Source: Adineta ricciae (lineage: Eukaryota; Rotifera; Eurotatoria; Adinetida; Adinetidae). Taken from it: a stretch of 64,000 nt of DNA. Shown here piece by piece: positions 36,110 through 46,482 of this stretch (the stretch's first letter is position 1; every line of letters begins with the position of its first letter). A program made the position numbers and the translations under genes. The stretch spans positions 62,001 to 126,000 of the forward strand of contig CAJNOJ010000021.1 of NCBI GenBank assembly GCA_905250025.1, read 5' to 3'. The notes beneath the pieces were generated by a model that searched no databases, was not told where the DNA came from, and saw nothing but the letters and a program-made list of their open reading frames with translations.

Positions 36110-39100
36110 AATTCATTGAGATAAAATATAATATTTCCAAAAAAGAAGGCTTTACTATCGATGCAGATCTAAAAAATACTTGATGTGACCAAATATCTAG
36201 AAGAGAAAAGCAAAAAAAAAAAGTAATTATATATTCTTTTCTTCCATAGCTGATTTTAGATGATGACGGTGGTATTGCTGTTGATGCGATCAGTCGTATG
36301 CAAACGACGAAAGAGAAAAGGAAAATCGAGAACAACAAGAGAGAAAAAAGAGCACTGTCGAGGAATAATCTATAGCTTTTTTTTTTGTTGCTACGAGCGA
36401 AAGAAAATCGATAAATGACGTCACCATGTACAGAAGTGAAGCTGACATGAAAAATCTCTAGTGAATTGTAATCAAGTAAAAATTTTTGTTTTTTTAACTG
36501 ACAAATATTTATTAAACAAATATATAGCTGTGAGCAGAGAATAGATCTTACTCGTTTTCTTCTTTAGTTTCTCTCGTTACTCAGCTGGATCGATCATTAT
36601 CAGGAGAAACGCGCGCGCACACAATCCATCGAACGATCTATTTTTTTTCTGTAACTACGAGGATTATTAAGGAAACATAAAAAAGCCGGAGAAGGAAGAA
36701 TTCAAATTGACTAACCTATTCGTATGCTTTCAGACGAACGTTCTCCTTTTTATTGGACTAATTCTCGTTTGATTCTTATTAATGATTACATGGCAAATAC
36801 AAAGTTCGATGAAGAGAAAAAAAAACAATACTGATTAACCAGTAACGTAGAAAAAACAATGTCAACGGGAAATATTTTTCGTTAACATTTTCCCGTGGGT
36901 AGCCGATACATCGATGAAATAAGAAGAGTACAACGATAAAATTTGAATGCTGATTATATATACGATCACAAAACAAAAAAAAACCTGGCAAGGCATTTTT
37001 TTTATTTCGTCTTCACTAAAAAAAAATGTAATCTTGCTCGTAAAATATATCACGCTCGTGTTATTTTATGATCTTTATAACCATCGTTTTTTTTTAACGA
37101 TCGATACTTCTGATTTGGATAGAAGTTTTCGATCTTTACAAATACATATATGTGCATGTTTGTTGCATATAGTCAATTTTACCTTCTTCAAGATAGATAA
37201 ACGCGTCGCTATAATAATAAATGTCGGCAAAAAAAACCGAGAGAAATGAGGAGACTACGAGGCCAATGCACGCATCAACATGCATATGTCATTTCTTCGA
37301 CTCGTAAACGTGCAAGTACTCCGCATAGAGAATAGAGGAAATAGAGTTTTTGTTCTCAATCGAAAGTCATCATATTCGATAACGAATGAGGCAAGAGGAG
37401 AAAAAAAACGATACAGAAAGCAAGAACAAGACTTTTTTTTTCTATGAAATGACTTTTGATCCTCTCTTTTTTTGTTCCTTGATAATAACATAATTCTAAG
37501 ATGGATTGATAAAAGGAAACTTATCCACTCAGCGATTGACAGATCACAATCAACAGTCAACTCTCGCCTTGTACTCGGAGAACTCACTGATAATAATGCT
37601 TTTTTTATTACAAATAAACTAGTTGAATATTACCTTGACTTAAAGAGAAACAACGAACTTATTCTACCTGTTGTATCAACATATAAGTACAATTATTTCT
37701 TTCTTAAAGTGCAAACATTCTCATTCCCAATGAGATAAACAGAAGACAAAACCGCAAATAAACTTACTACGTTCAAAACTACGCAATCTATTTTCTAAAT
37801 ATCTGTTAAACACGATGACTGTCAATATATTTACCATGTAAATTGCAGTTTGGGGATAATTAAAAAGATGTTGTATATCCTCTTTTTGATGACAGTTTAT
37901 TTTTCCTTGTCTATCTGTCTATCTGTCACTGTCTATTGCCAATAGGACTGGTAAGAAGAAAAAAAAAACTATCTGAGAGAGAGAGGGAGAAGAAAAAAAA
38001 AACGTAGAAGACGACGATGAAACAGGAACACACGATCATGTCACACTAGATGAATTCATTACTGCTGTTATTCGTCTAACTAACCAACAGAAATATGAAG
38101 ACGATAATGTAGAACTAAACATATGTGAAAGACAGTCAAAATGATGCGCAAGTGCACTCGTCTCCCACACATATACATGGCGGTTTACATCATTGCCAAC
38201 ATACTAGATGCAACTTCTCTCATTTCTTGTGTTCTGTGTTCTGCCACCGACAATAGTGTGCATTCGACGACGGCGACAACGACGACCAATCTTTGCGCAC
38301 GCACACATTTAGTTTTTTTTTGCTTGTGCCGCTCGGCACTACTCCGCAATAGCAAAGCGAAAAAAAAAGCCACCATCACATACCAAAGTGTTTTTATCAA
38401 TAGGAAAGCGAAGAACTGTGATGATGGTGTGATAGTGGCATTAGAGTAGAGAAAAAAAGCAGAAGAAAAAGAGAGAAGAAAACCGGAGAGAAGGAATCGG
38501 AAGCAAAAAAAAAAAGAAACCCAAAGAAAGGAGAAAAATAAGAAATCCACCCTACAAATTTTATAATATCAAACGCACAAAAAAAGACAAGTGTTGATAG
38601 TAAAGAAAAGAAACGAGCGCGAGAGAGTGAATAAGATAAAAAAAAAAAACTGATTGCAAAAAAAGGACCTTGAAAAGAATCAAGTAATTCAGTAATCTGA
38701 TATTTCAAAGCGAAGTATATGTTTGACGAGGCATTAATATACAGCACAATAAAAAAAGAAAGAAAGAAAGAAAGAAAGATAAGCATCGATTTAAATAAGA
38801 TCAAAGTATATTTCAATTAGAAAGTAAATCGATAAAACATTTAATACAGAAAAAAACACGAACGATTCTGATTACACCAGACAAAAAAAGCTCATCTGTT
38901 ACTGTTAATCGAAACAGGAATCGATTATTCCGAGTAAACAGTACAATCTGTACGATGTCAACCGGGAACTATTAGAGTTAGTTGAGCTCCTGCAGATGAC
39001 CATCTATCTCTCGAACTAAGTACAAACTTCTGTTTCGTGTAATCGATTAATTTCATAACGATAAATATGATATTTATTCATATTTAAATAGAATGGTATA

Positions 39101-40119
39101 TGTAATACCTTAACGCAAATATATACTCAATTAGCATAGAAAAAGCAAAACTGTGAATATGTTGTTTTTATGGTCTAATCATTCACACATCTATTCATAG
39201 TTGTAGACCTTAATAAGAGAAAAACTGGCGTAATTGTGTCATGATATAAAAAGCTGAATGTTTTTCTTTTCTTTGACTAATTATCGTCTCAATCGTAATC
39301 ATCAGGTGAAGAATGGTAGAATAATAGCACGATACTCACAATGTCAAAGAACATTTGAACTAAATTAATTCGTTCACGAAGCAATAGGATCGGTCTGATC
39401 TGTGCTGAGTTTTTCCAAACAACACATCAGTTGCAAGTAAGGATGCGATACATCATCTATGCGCATATGTTAATCGCGTCACTAATAGCAAAGTCCGCCA
39501 CTTAGTACTTTTTAAAAATTAACGCAAATCGAGATTCTTTTTTTTTGCATATGACAGATAATCTCGTATTACAATGACATTTTTACAATTCTCTAAATGC
39601 AAGATAATAACTATGCGAACATGACCTTATCGTTCGTGCTGATCGGCGTTTCGGTATTTTCGTTGGTGAAATTTATTATATACGTTACAAAAAAAGTTTT
39701 ATACTTTTTTCACAATATTGACGTCAGTAGCGATTTTGTTGTTCTGAGCAAGAAACCTTGCAGATGAATTACACGTCGGAGCTTTTTTCCTTCTCACCAT
39801 ACGTCGATGCTATTATTGCTTGCGAGAGTATACCGAGTACTCTGCTATGAAAGTGATGAGAAAAAACGTCCATCTGCTATAGAATCGATTTCGATGCATC
39901 CAATAAACTAAATTAATTCCAACTGACTTCATAGAAAAGGATCGTTGAGGTAATTTCAAGCGAAAGAACTTCTTCACTTATGTGCGAAGTCCTTTGACTG
40001 GAAAATCAGCATCTTCTGTCAAGAGCTGCAAGAACAATGGCTTGATTAGAAATTCTTCTTTTTTTTTTGTCAATGACTTGTTTATTTATCAAAAAGAAAA
40101 ACACACAAACGTCTAAGAA
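36110..40119. other. 4-kb gene-poor, low-complexity region
   Basis: Many A and T homopolymers, AG-rich tracts (about 37970-38000, 38450-38660) and a GAAA microsatellite. It should include the ATPase promoter. Open frames here are products of low complexity, without motifs or splice chains. Confidence 0.6.
38757..38779. repeat. GAAA microsatellite
   Basis: Five to six GAAA units inside an A-rich tract. Confidence 0.85.
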
Positions 40120-40684
40120 TTATTCAGAATACCATTCGGATTTACGTAGGTCACTTCGACACATTGGACATTTGGAATTTTTCTAAAATTTAGCGAAACG
40201 TTCGTGTTGAAACTTGAAAGCTAAAAATTCCGTCTTACCTTAAGCCATTTATCGATACATTTGTGATGGAATTGATGTAAACATGGAATCGTTCGTAGTT
40301 TATCATCTGCTTTGTATTCATTCAAGCAAATATCGCATAGTTTACCGACTGCAGAGGCTTTGTCTGCAGTTGTTGTTGGATAACAATCGATTAGTTGTTT
40401 AGCCAAACCGATATCAGCAAAACTTTCGTCATCGTCGTTATCATCGTCGAATTGTTCAACGTGTGCATCCTCAGAATAGAAATCACCTTCGTCGTCCGTT
40501 TCCCAACTGAAAATTTCTAGAAAAATAAGATTTCGATATTGGATTGACTCTCTTACCTATCACTTTCACCAGCATGGGCTTCATCGACTTCCTCAATGTG
40601 TTCGGAGGATGATGAAGCAGCAGCAGCAGCTTGTTGATCAGTTGAAAATGGAATTACTTGATCATCTTGATTACTCGAAGCCAT
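40120..40684 (-). CDS. RING-H2 E3 ubiquitin ligase, 152 aa
   Basis: Three exons (40684-40557, 40506-40239, 40182-40120) total 459 nt. A Ser/Ala-rich and very acidic N-terminal half (DDEGDFYSED, DDDNDDDE) leads to a C-terminal RING-H2: CDICLNEY, then PCLHQFHHKCIDKW, then CPMC, the full C3H2C3 zinc ligand set. Such proteins recruit E2 enzymes and ubiquitinate targets. No transmembrane segment is seen, so it is probably soluble. A start 17 codons upstream (40735) is possible. Resembles the RNF38/44/ARK2C style of RING, but the exact orthologue is unclear. Confidence 0.82.
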
Positions 40685-41199
40685 TGTAGCACTTATTCGC
40701 ACTGAGTTAGTATTGCCGAAATATTCGAATATCATGACTCACAAGCGTTGATAATGAATGGATATCTCCTCTAGTATTTGCCTGTATAACAGATATTTTC
40801 AATAGATGTCGATGATTTGCAATGCTCGATCACGATTTTCATTTCTTTTTTTGATTAGCGAGTTTTCCCAAATTGTTTCCTGTATGATAAACTGTCGACG
40901 GTATTCGAATTCATTGTTGTGTGATTAGAAAAACTCTCATCGGCGTGCTGTGATCGAAAATAGATAATTACTTATTCTCTAAGGACACGAAATAAACGAA
41001 GTGGAACAATAAAAAATAGCTCGTTTTCAACCAGTAGCAAGATTTATGACGTGATGTAGATCTTACATAGAAGAAGACACAAAAACATAACAATTTTTAT
41101 TCGTGTGTAAAACATCATTGGGCGACAGTGAATTGATTAACAAATAGGTTGTTTTTCTTCATGCAAAACATTATTGTGGAAGGAAAAAAGTCATATATA
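40685..41199. other. Intergenic between two RING genes
   Basis: No coding signal seen; promoter side of the 40120-40684 gene. Confidence 0.5.
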
Positions 41200-42301
41200 T
41201 TATACAATAGGAGGTATACGACAGATTGGACATTGATTTTTGTCCTAAACAAAGATCAATTTGATTCGATATACTGAAATCGGATCTTATCTTACTTGTA
41301 ACCATTTATCTATGCACTCTTTATGATATAGATGAAAACAACGTAGTCGACGTAATGTTTGATTCTGTTCGAAGTCATCCCAACACACACTACACTTATT
41401 TTCTTCGTCATTTTTATTCTTCGCACCTTGAAATACTTCAGTTGGTAGAACATTAATCTGTTCCGAAGTTAATTTTTTGGTTGGAACATTTCTATCGAGG
41501 TCAAGTAATCTCTGCGTAAAAATATACATAATAAAGATAAAGGAGCTTCTTCGAAAAACTTGCTTCATAATCATCAGGACCAAAGTCATCTGCAGTACCC
41601 TGAATATCATGATTTCGTCGTCCTGGAAAACGCTGTCGATTAGCCGCTGCGACGGAACTGAAAAGGTTGGTGATATTGCCAGTAAGATCATTACTTCTTG
41701 CCGGACGACGAACTGTCGGTCTTTCTATTGGTCTTGGCATTGATATTATCTCAGGTTCAGTAGGTTCAAGCCTTGCACTTTGTTGTCGTCGTGCGTAATG
41801 GTTAGGTCGTTGTTGATGTCTTTGTCCTCGTTGGTTTTCTTCAGCTTGTAAATGTTCAGCTAATTGCGCATCACTGAGGATCGATGCAACATGCGAAGGT
41901 GTTCTTTTAGTAGTTGATGAACCTCTGTATGATCGAGAGGGATCGAGACTTCGTCGAGAATATTCTTCTCGTTGAAGTTCGCGAGCATAAGCTTCGTCAG
42001 CATCAGTATCAAATCGTTGACGAAGATTAAACGGAAGACGAATGTATTCGACTGGTTCTGAAATGTCCATGGGTTCAGTTTCGTAAAGATTTGCTTGTTG
42101 TTGTCGAGCAATTTCTTCGTCACTCATCGTCTCTAGTGCAGGTGCGGGATTCAATAGTGGCTAAATAAACGGAAATGTTAGTTGCTTTCAATTAGGAAAA
42201 TAACTTACAAGAATCGGATCGAACAGATCGAATCCGACTATCTCTTGTCGTTCACTCACACCACGTGTTTGTGGCGAAAAAAACCTTCGGTTATCTGTCA
42301 T
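41200..42301 (-). CDS. RING-H2 E3 ubiquitin ligase, 316 aa, with a GC-AG intron
   Basis: Four exons (42301-42209, 42160-41564, 41511-41296, 41244-41200) total 951 nt. A long Arg/Gln/Ser-rich N-terminal region (AYARELQREEYSRRSL, HLQAEENQRGQRHQQ) could be partly helical. Before the RING is the DYERLLDLD motif, as in many RNF proteins, then CSVCWDDF, RCFHLYHKECIDKW and CPIC. To obtain DYE|RLLDLD the third intron must begin GCAAGT (41563-41558) and end in AG, the typical form of the rare GC-AG class. The gene lies on the same strand as the smaller RING gene, but the RING domains are not close duplicates. Confidence 0.83.
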
Positions 42302-42403
42302 TGTATCTCAAAACAAGTGAAAACCTTCTTACTTGTCGTAAACAAGTGACTCACAGCGTTTTCTTTCTTTTAATAACGTAAAAAACAACATCAACATGGA
42401 CAA

Positions 42404-42788
42404 TTAAGTAACGAAGAAAAGGAAAAAACCCAGCATGGAAGTCGACACTGAAGCAAAAAAAAAAAGAAGAACACCTACCATTTCGCAACGATTAGGATTC
42501 GATGCATTGATAGACGCAGTGTTTGCTCGGAAAGAGCGCATACCGTATTTGACGATTATAATCAAGTGATGTTTATCTGAAAGAATTATCCGGTTCGCTA
42601 CTCTACTCACAAATTTGAATTTGAAATAAATTTAACAAAACATTGATGCATATGTACTCAGTAGGAAGAAGATGATATCTTTGCCTTATGGTTTGAAAAG
42701 ATCTACTTAACAGAAAAAAGAAACCATGGCTTCTTATGAGTCCGAGAAAAAGAAGAATGCAAACGACAGTAAATATTACAAAGGCCAT
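42404..42788 (-). CDS. Tentative small membrane protein
   Basis: Joining 42788-42611 and 42576-42404 across a very short 34-nt GT-AG gap gives 116 aa with a hydrophobic N-terminus (FTVVCILLFLGLI) and a hydrophobic C-terminus. The intron would be the shortest in the window and composition is close to that of random AT-rich DNA, so support is weak. Confidence 0.2.
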
Positions 42789-42947
42789 AAAGAAGAATTT
42801 TTCAAATGACGCGATTGGTAGTAGATTTAAAGAATAACATGTCAGCAGTACGAAGATTCGACAAAATCAGATGGCGTTCTTACGCAATAAAAATTTAGTT
42901 TTCCATCACAAAAACTACATTTAATTTACACACAAACTGCACGTCTC

Positions 42948-43481
42948 TCATTGATGTTCACGCAAAGAAGCAGTGTCCATGCTATTCAACAACGTTAGCA
43001 AGTCCTGTGATAATTGATCTCCACCGACCAAAGAAGAATTCAATAACGATACAAATTCATCATCCATGATAAGAGGAATCAATGATGTATGCTGCATATT
43101 ATACAGTTCTCTCCGTGATTTCGCCGTCTCTCGGTCAGTAGATTCTTGCTGATATCTTGTAATTTCATCCACTATATCCGTATCGATTTTGATTCGTTTA
43201 CTAGCAGATGAATCTTCTATCAATTGAAGTTTACGTTGTATTTCTTGTTGGTATTGACGAATTACAGCTGCTTTTTGTAATCTGTGAATGCGATCTCCTA
43301 AGGGCGTTCTTGATGATTCATGTTCCGAGCTAGTATTCGTACTATCACCTAAGACCTACAATGAATTCATAAAATAGAACAATCAGCGGAGAAGACATGC
43401 TCATACATGTTTCAATGTCGCATGAAGTGTTTGGCATTGATCGGTTTGTCCTGCTCCTGACGGAATATAATCAAACGGCAT
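42948..43481 (-). CDS. Hypothetical 160-aa protein, coiled-coil-like
   Basis: Exons 43481-43407 and 43355-42948 total 483 nt. Charged helical stretches (RIHRLQKAAVIRQYQQE, VDEITRYQQESTDRETAK) include a KRIKID basic patch, and a C-terminal leucine-rich segment (FVSLLNSSLV, LLTLLNSMD) follows. It may be a small nuclear cofactor subunit, but I recognise no family. Confidence 0.6.
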
Positions 43482-44010
43482 ATCAATGATTGTAACGATA
43501 ACAACAACGCAAAATAAGATTGTGACGACAATTGACCGATTTTATACATAGGTGAGTGCAAATACAATAAACAGAACACTCATTGTAGACAGATTCTACA
43601 ATAGGGGATAATGTCAAGATAACATCATCTGTAATACAGTCAATTTTTAGTAGGTAGCTGACTGTGAAATATGAAAACGCTGACGTATTTTCTTCTGACG
43701 AATGACATGACACTCAAATCATGCCCAATGTGTCGATTAAACTGCGTTGGAGACAAAATCAAAGCGAGCGAAAAACAATACATTATGATCAACAAGAATC
43801 ATCACAGTTTATTATTGTTATGAAAGAGATTGCTGAAAGCAACGTAGCGTAAAGGAACAGGTCAAACAAGTAGAAATCGCCTTGAAAAGTACAAGAACCC
43901 AAAGTAAATGCAAATGAATTGATATTCTTATTATTTTTATTTGTTTTTACAATAGATCCATGAATTATATATATTATTTGTCAAGTTAACAAAGAAAGTA
44001 AAGTTTTTAT
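43482..44010. other. Intergenic, ORC3 3' side
   Basis: No supported coding sequence. Confidence 0.5.
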
Positions 44011-46071
44011 TTAAGTGTCCCATGTTAATTTAGTGGCGTGGTACGAACGTTGTAATGACGTTTTTGTAAAGCCAAGGTAGTCGAGTTCGGCAAGGCCGTG
44101 AACAAATCGTGCTCTGAAATGAGTTCAAATGGACTTTGTTTTTAAAAGTTTCGATACATTATCGTTCTTACAAGATCGATTTATCAGCATCATTGTCCAG
44201 AACTTCTCGCTCTTCGACCATAGTTGCGAACGACTGAAAAACAAGATGATTTGAAGAATACGGTCATTCGATTGCCGAACGAATCTTACTTCAAACCAAT
44301 CGCTCAATGGTATCTTCGTACCCGATTCTGTGTAGATGCGAAAGAGCAAAGCTAAATCTGGTGTTTGTGCTTGTTTGCAATTATTCGTTTCTGTTAATTC
44401 TCGAATGAATGTGGCTCTTGTCATTGGAGTCAGTCGTTCTTGCAAGAGATAGTCAGTGATTTTCGTTGTTGAATGAGCATTGGAAGAAATAAATTCTTCG
44501 CAGATTTGTTTCAACCAGATGAACACTTGTTCTCGATATCGATTTAGTTTTCGATCTCCAACCGATCTTAATGTGTTACTCAACGCTTGAGAATCATCGG
44601 CAATTTGTTGTTGTTGTTCAATCAAAATCTTCTTTGCCAACTGACTATATTTTTTACATAAAGAATTTTCATTACAGCTATGCTCAATGAATGAATTCAA
44701 GCACGTTTCAAGCTGATAAGTAGTCGAGGAATTGACTGATAATGTTAATTCATTAAAAACTGGACTGTTGGAAAGATAAGATCCGTAGAATGATGAACGA
44801 TAACGACCGAGTGGATAGTTAGGTAGTTGATTGCACGAAACATACACAGCATTGAAGAGACAAATGTTCAGTGAATGTGTTGGTGGAGTATTTGTTTCAG
44901 AAAAGGCGATGAACTAAAATTAGGAAGTCAAATTATGTTTATCGATCTTCTTCACTAACCTTGAGTGCATGTTCGAGCCATGCCAATGAAAATGTTTCGA
45001 AATAGCCGTTATCAACGAACTGAAGTTGTTCAGCTGTGATTGGAAATTGTTTCTTTGGATCATTGTCCGATAGAAATAACTAGATCGAATCGAAAATATG
45101 CATCGAAGTTTTGCTTCGAACGAACAACCTACTGATTTAATAATATATTCATAGTATTTTCTTGCGCTCGAGTCGTAGATGGTATCGATGGATAGTTTTG
45201 ATGCGATACGACTTGAGACTAGCCGTTGTAATGAATGTTCACCACCAGACAAACCCAAGATGAATGATATCGAGATGAATTTAATTTGTAGACTAAAAAA
45301 AAATAAGTCAAATTTACTTTTCGTGATTGTTTTTGTCATACCTGAGTAAAGTGATCAAATTTTCAAATATGGATATGTTAATTGATTCGAATTCTGGAAT
45401 TATGAAAATTAACGAACGCTTTTCACTTTCTTTTAACTAAATAAATGTGAAACTATCAATGAACGTTCTGTCGGTAAGGCATGTTATTCAAACCTCATTG
45501 TAGTTACTGACGAATTTGCTCAATTGGAAGAAAACGTTCTTATTCTCGTTGTCTTTGTCTGGATAAAACTAAATGAAATATAATCAGAGGAACGAATCGA
45601 CTCTTTACAATTTACGATACTTTATTTAGTTCTGTCTTTGCCATTTTTAATATATTATGAATAGATGAATATTGTTCTGGATTCCGTAGTTTAACGATGA
45701 TTGAATGGAATTTTCCAGCTACTTGCTCCTGAAGTTCATCGAACAGATGACTGTGCTCCGAGATATTCGAATCTGAAGGTATACGGAGATGTTCGAAACT
45801 ATTGAAGTTATTATCGAGAGTACAAACCCATGCATAAGGCCATGACAGGAATATGCTCAAAGCATCGTTGGGTAATCCGACGAAATTTTTCATTCTTTTT
45901 CATAATATCCAGCACACTGGTAACAAGACGAGCGTGCAATTGAGATTTAACATTCGTAATCACATTCGTAATGTGATCAATACGAGTCAGATCAAGTTTT
46001 TCATGTGGTTTCTTGCTTGTTGATCGTTGCGTAGAACGAGTGATAGAATGAACTTCAACAGTAGTATCCAT
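44011..46071 (-). CDS. ORC3: Origin recognition complex subunit 3, apparent frameshift in exon 1
   Basis: Eight exons: 46071-45621, 45568-45494, 45436-45342, 45292-45133, 45079-44960, 44913-44290, 44233-44172 and 44113-44011, about 563 aa (human 711). Family landmarks: FEHIPVMALCMG near the N-terminus (human EIPTAALVLG), SLIFIIPEFE and FISISFILGLSGGEHSL of the AAA+-like core, NQLPNYPLGR, and the winged-helix end ALLFRIYTESG, LSDWFESFATM and LARFVHGLAELDYLGF. ORC3 is a core subunit that binds ORC2 and helps load MCM at replication origins. Exons 2-8 are phase-consistent, but exon 1 (451 nt) needs a change of frame near 45830-45845, between MALCMG and VCTLDNNF. It may be a sequence error or a damaged copy. 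Confidence 0.85.
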
Positions 46072-46482
46072 ATTCAGATGTAATATTGATTTTCCGCACG
46101 TTTCGCTGTTTCCTTTGTTCAGTTCGATCGAGAATCGAGATATGCCATTATTGTCAAGTGCACTTTCTCGTTCGAATGGAGGATAAGTAAGAAGATGGTG
46201 CTCGATAACATATAGTCAGCTTATTAGAGAACGCGTTCTTTTGTATCAAGTAGCTGCCGGATACAATTTTCCGATTCCGTTTTATTAAGATGAGAAAAAA
46301 AAATATGTAGAAAAATATGATTCAATTGAAACCTATTGCTTCCGAATGAAACGAAAGGTTTAAAGAATTAAGAAATAAGTAACAAAAAAAAGCCCGAATG
46401 ACAATTTAGACAAACTTTCTATAGCGGTTACGAACTGCTATCAGTCATTTCATCTTGATTACTGAATACCAAAACTGCTTGT
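46072..46482. other. Intergenic between ORC3 and HypX-FolD
   Basis: 411 bp between two genes on the same strand. No motif recognised. Confidence 0.5.

Noticed and set aside
38185-38816. Hydrophobic minus-strand frames suggesting membrane proteins
   Set aside because: Translations of A/AG tracts (runs of Phe, Leu, Ser); the plus-strand microsatellite explains them.
40120-42301. The two adjacent RING genes as a tandem duplicate pair
   Set aside because: Their RING domains share only zinc ligands and common positions; N-terminal parts, intron positions and lengths differ.
45812-45836. A 25-nt intron that would restore the ORC3 frame
   Set aside because: Much shorter than other introns (43 nt and up among well-supported genes) and it would remove residues that match ORC3.
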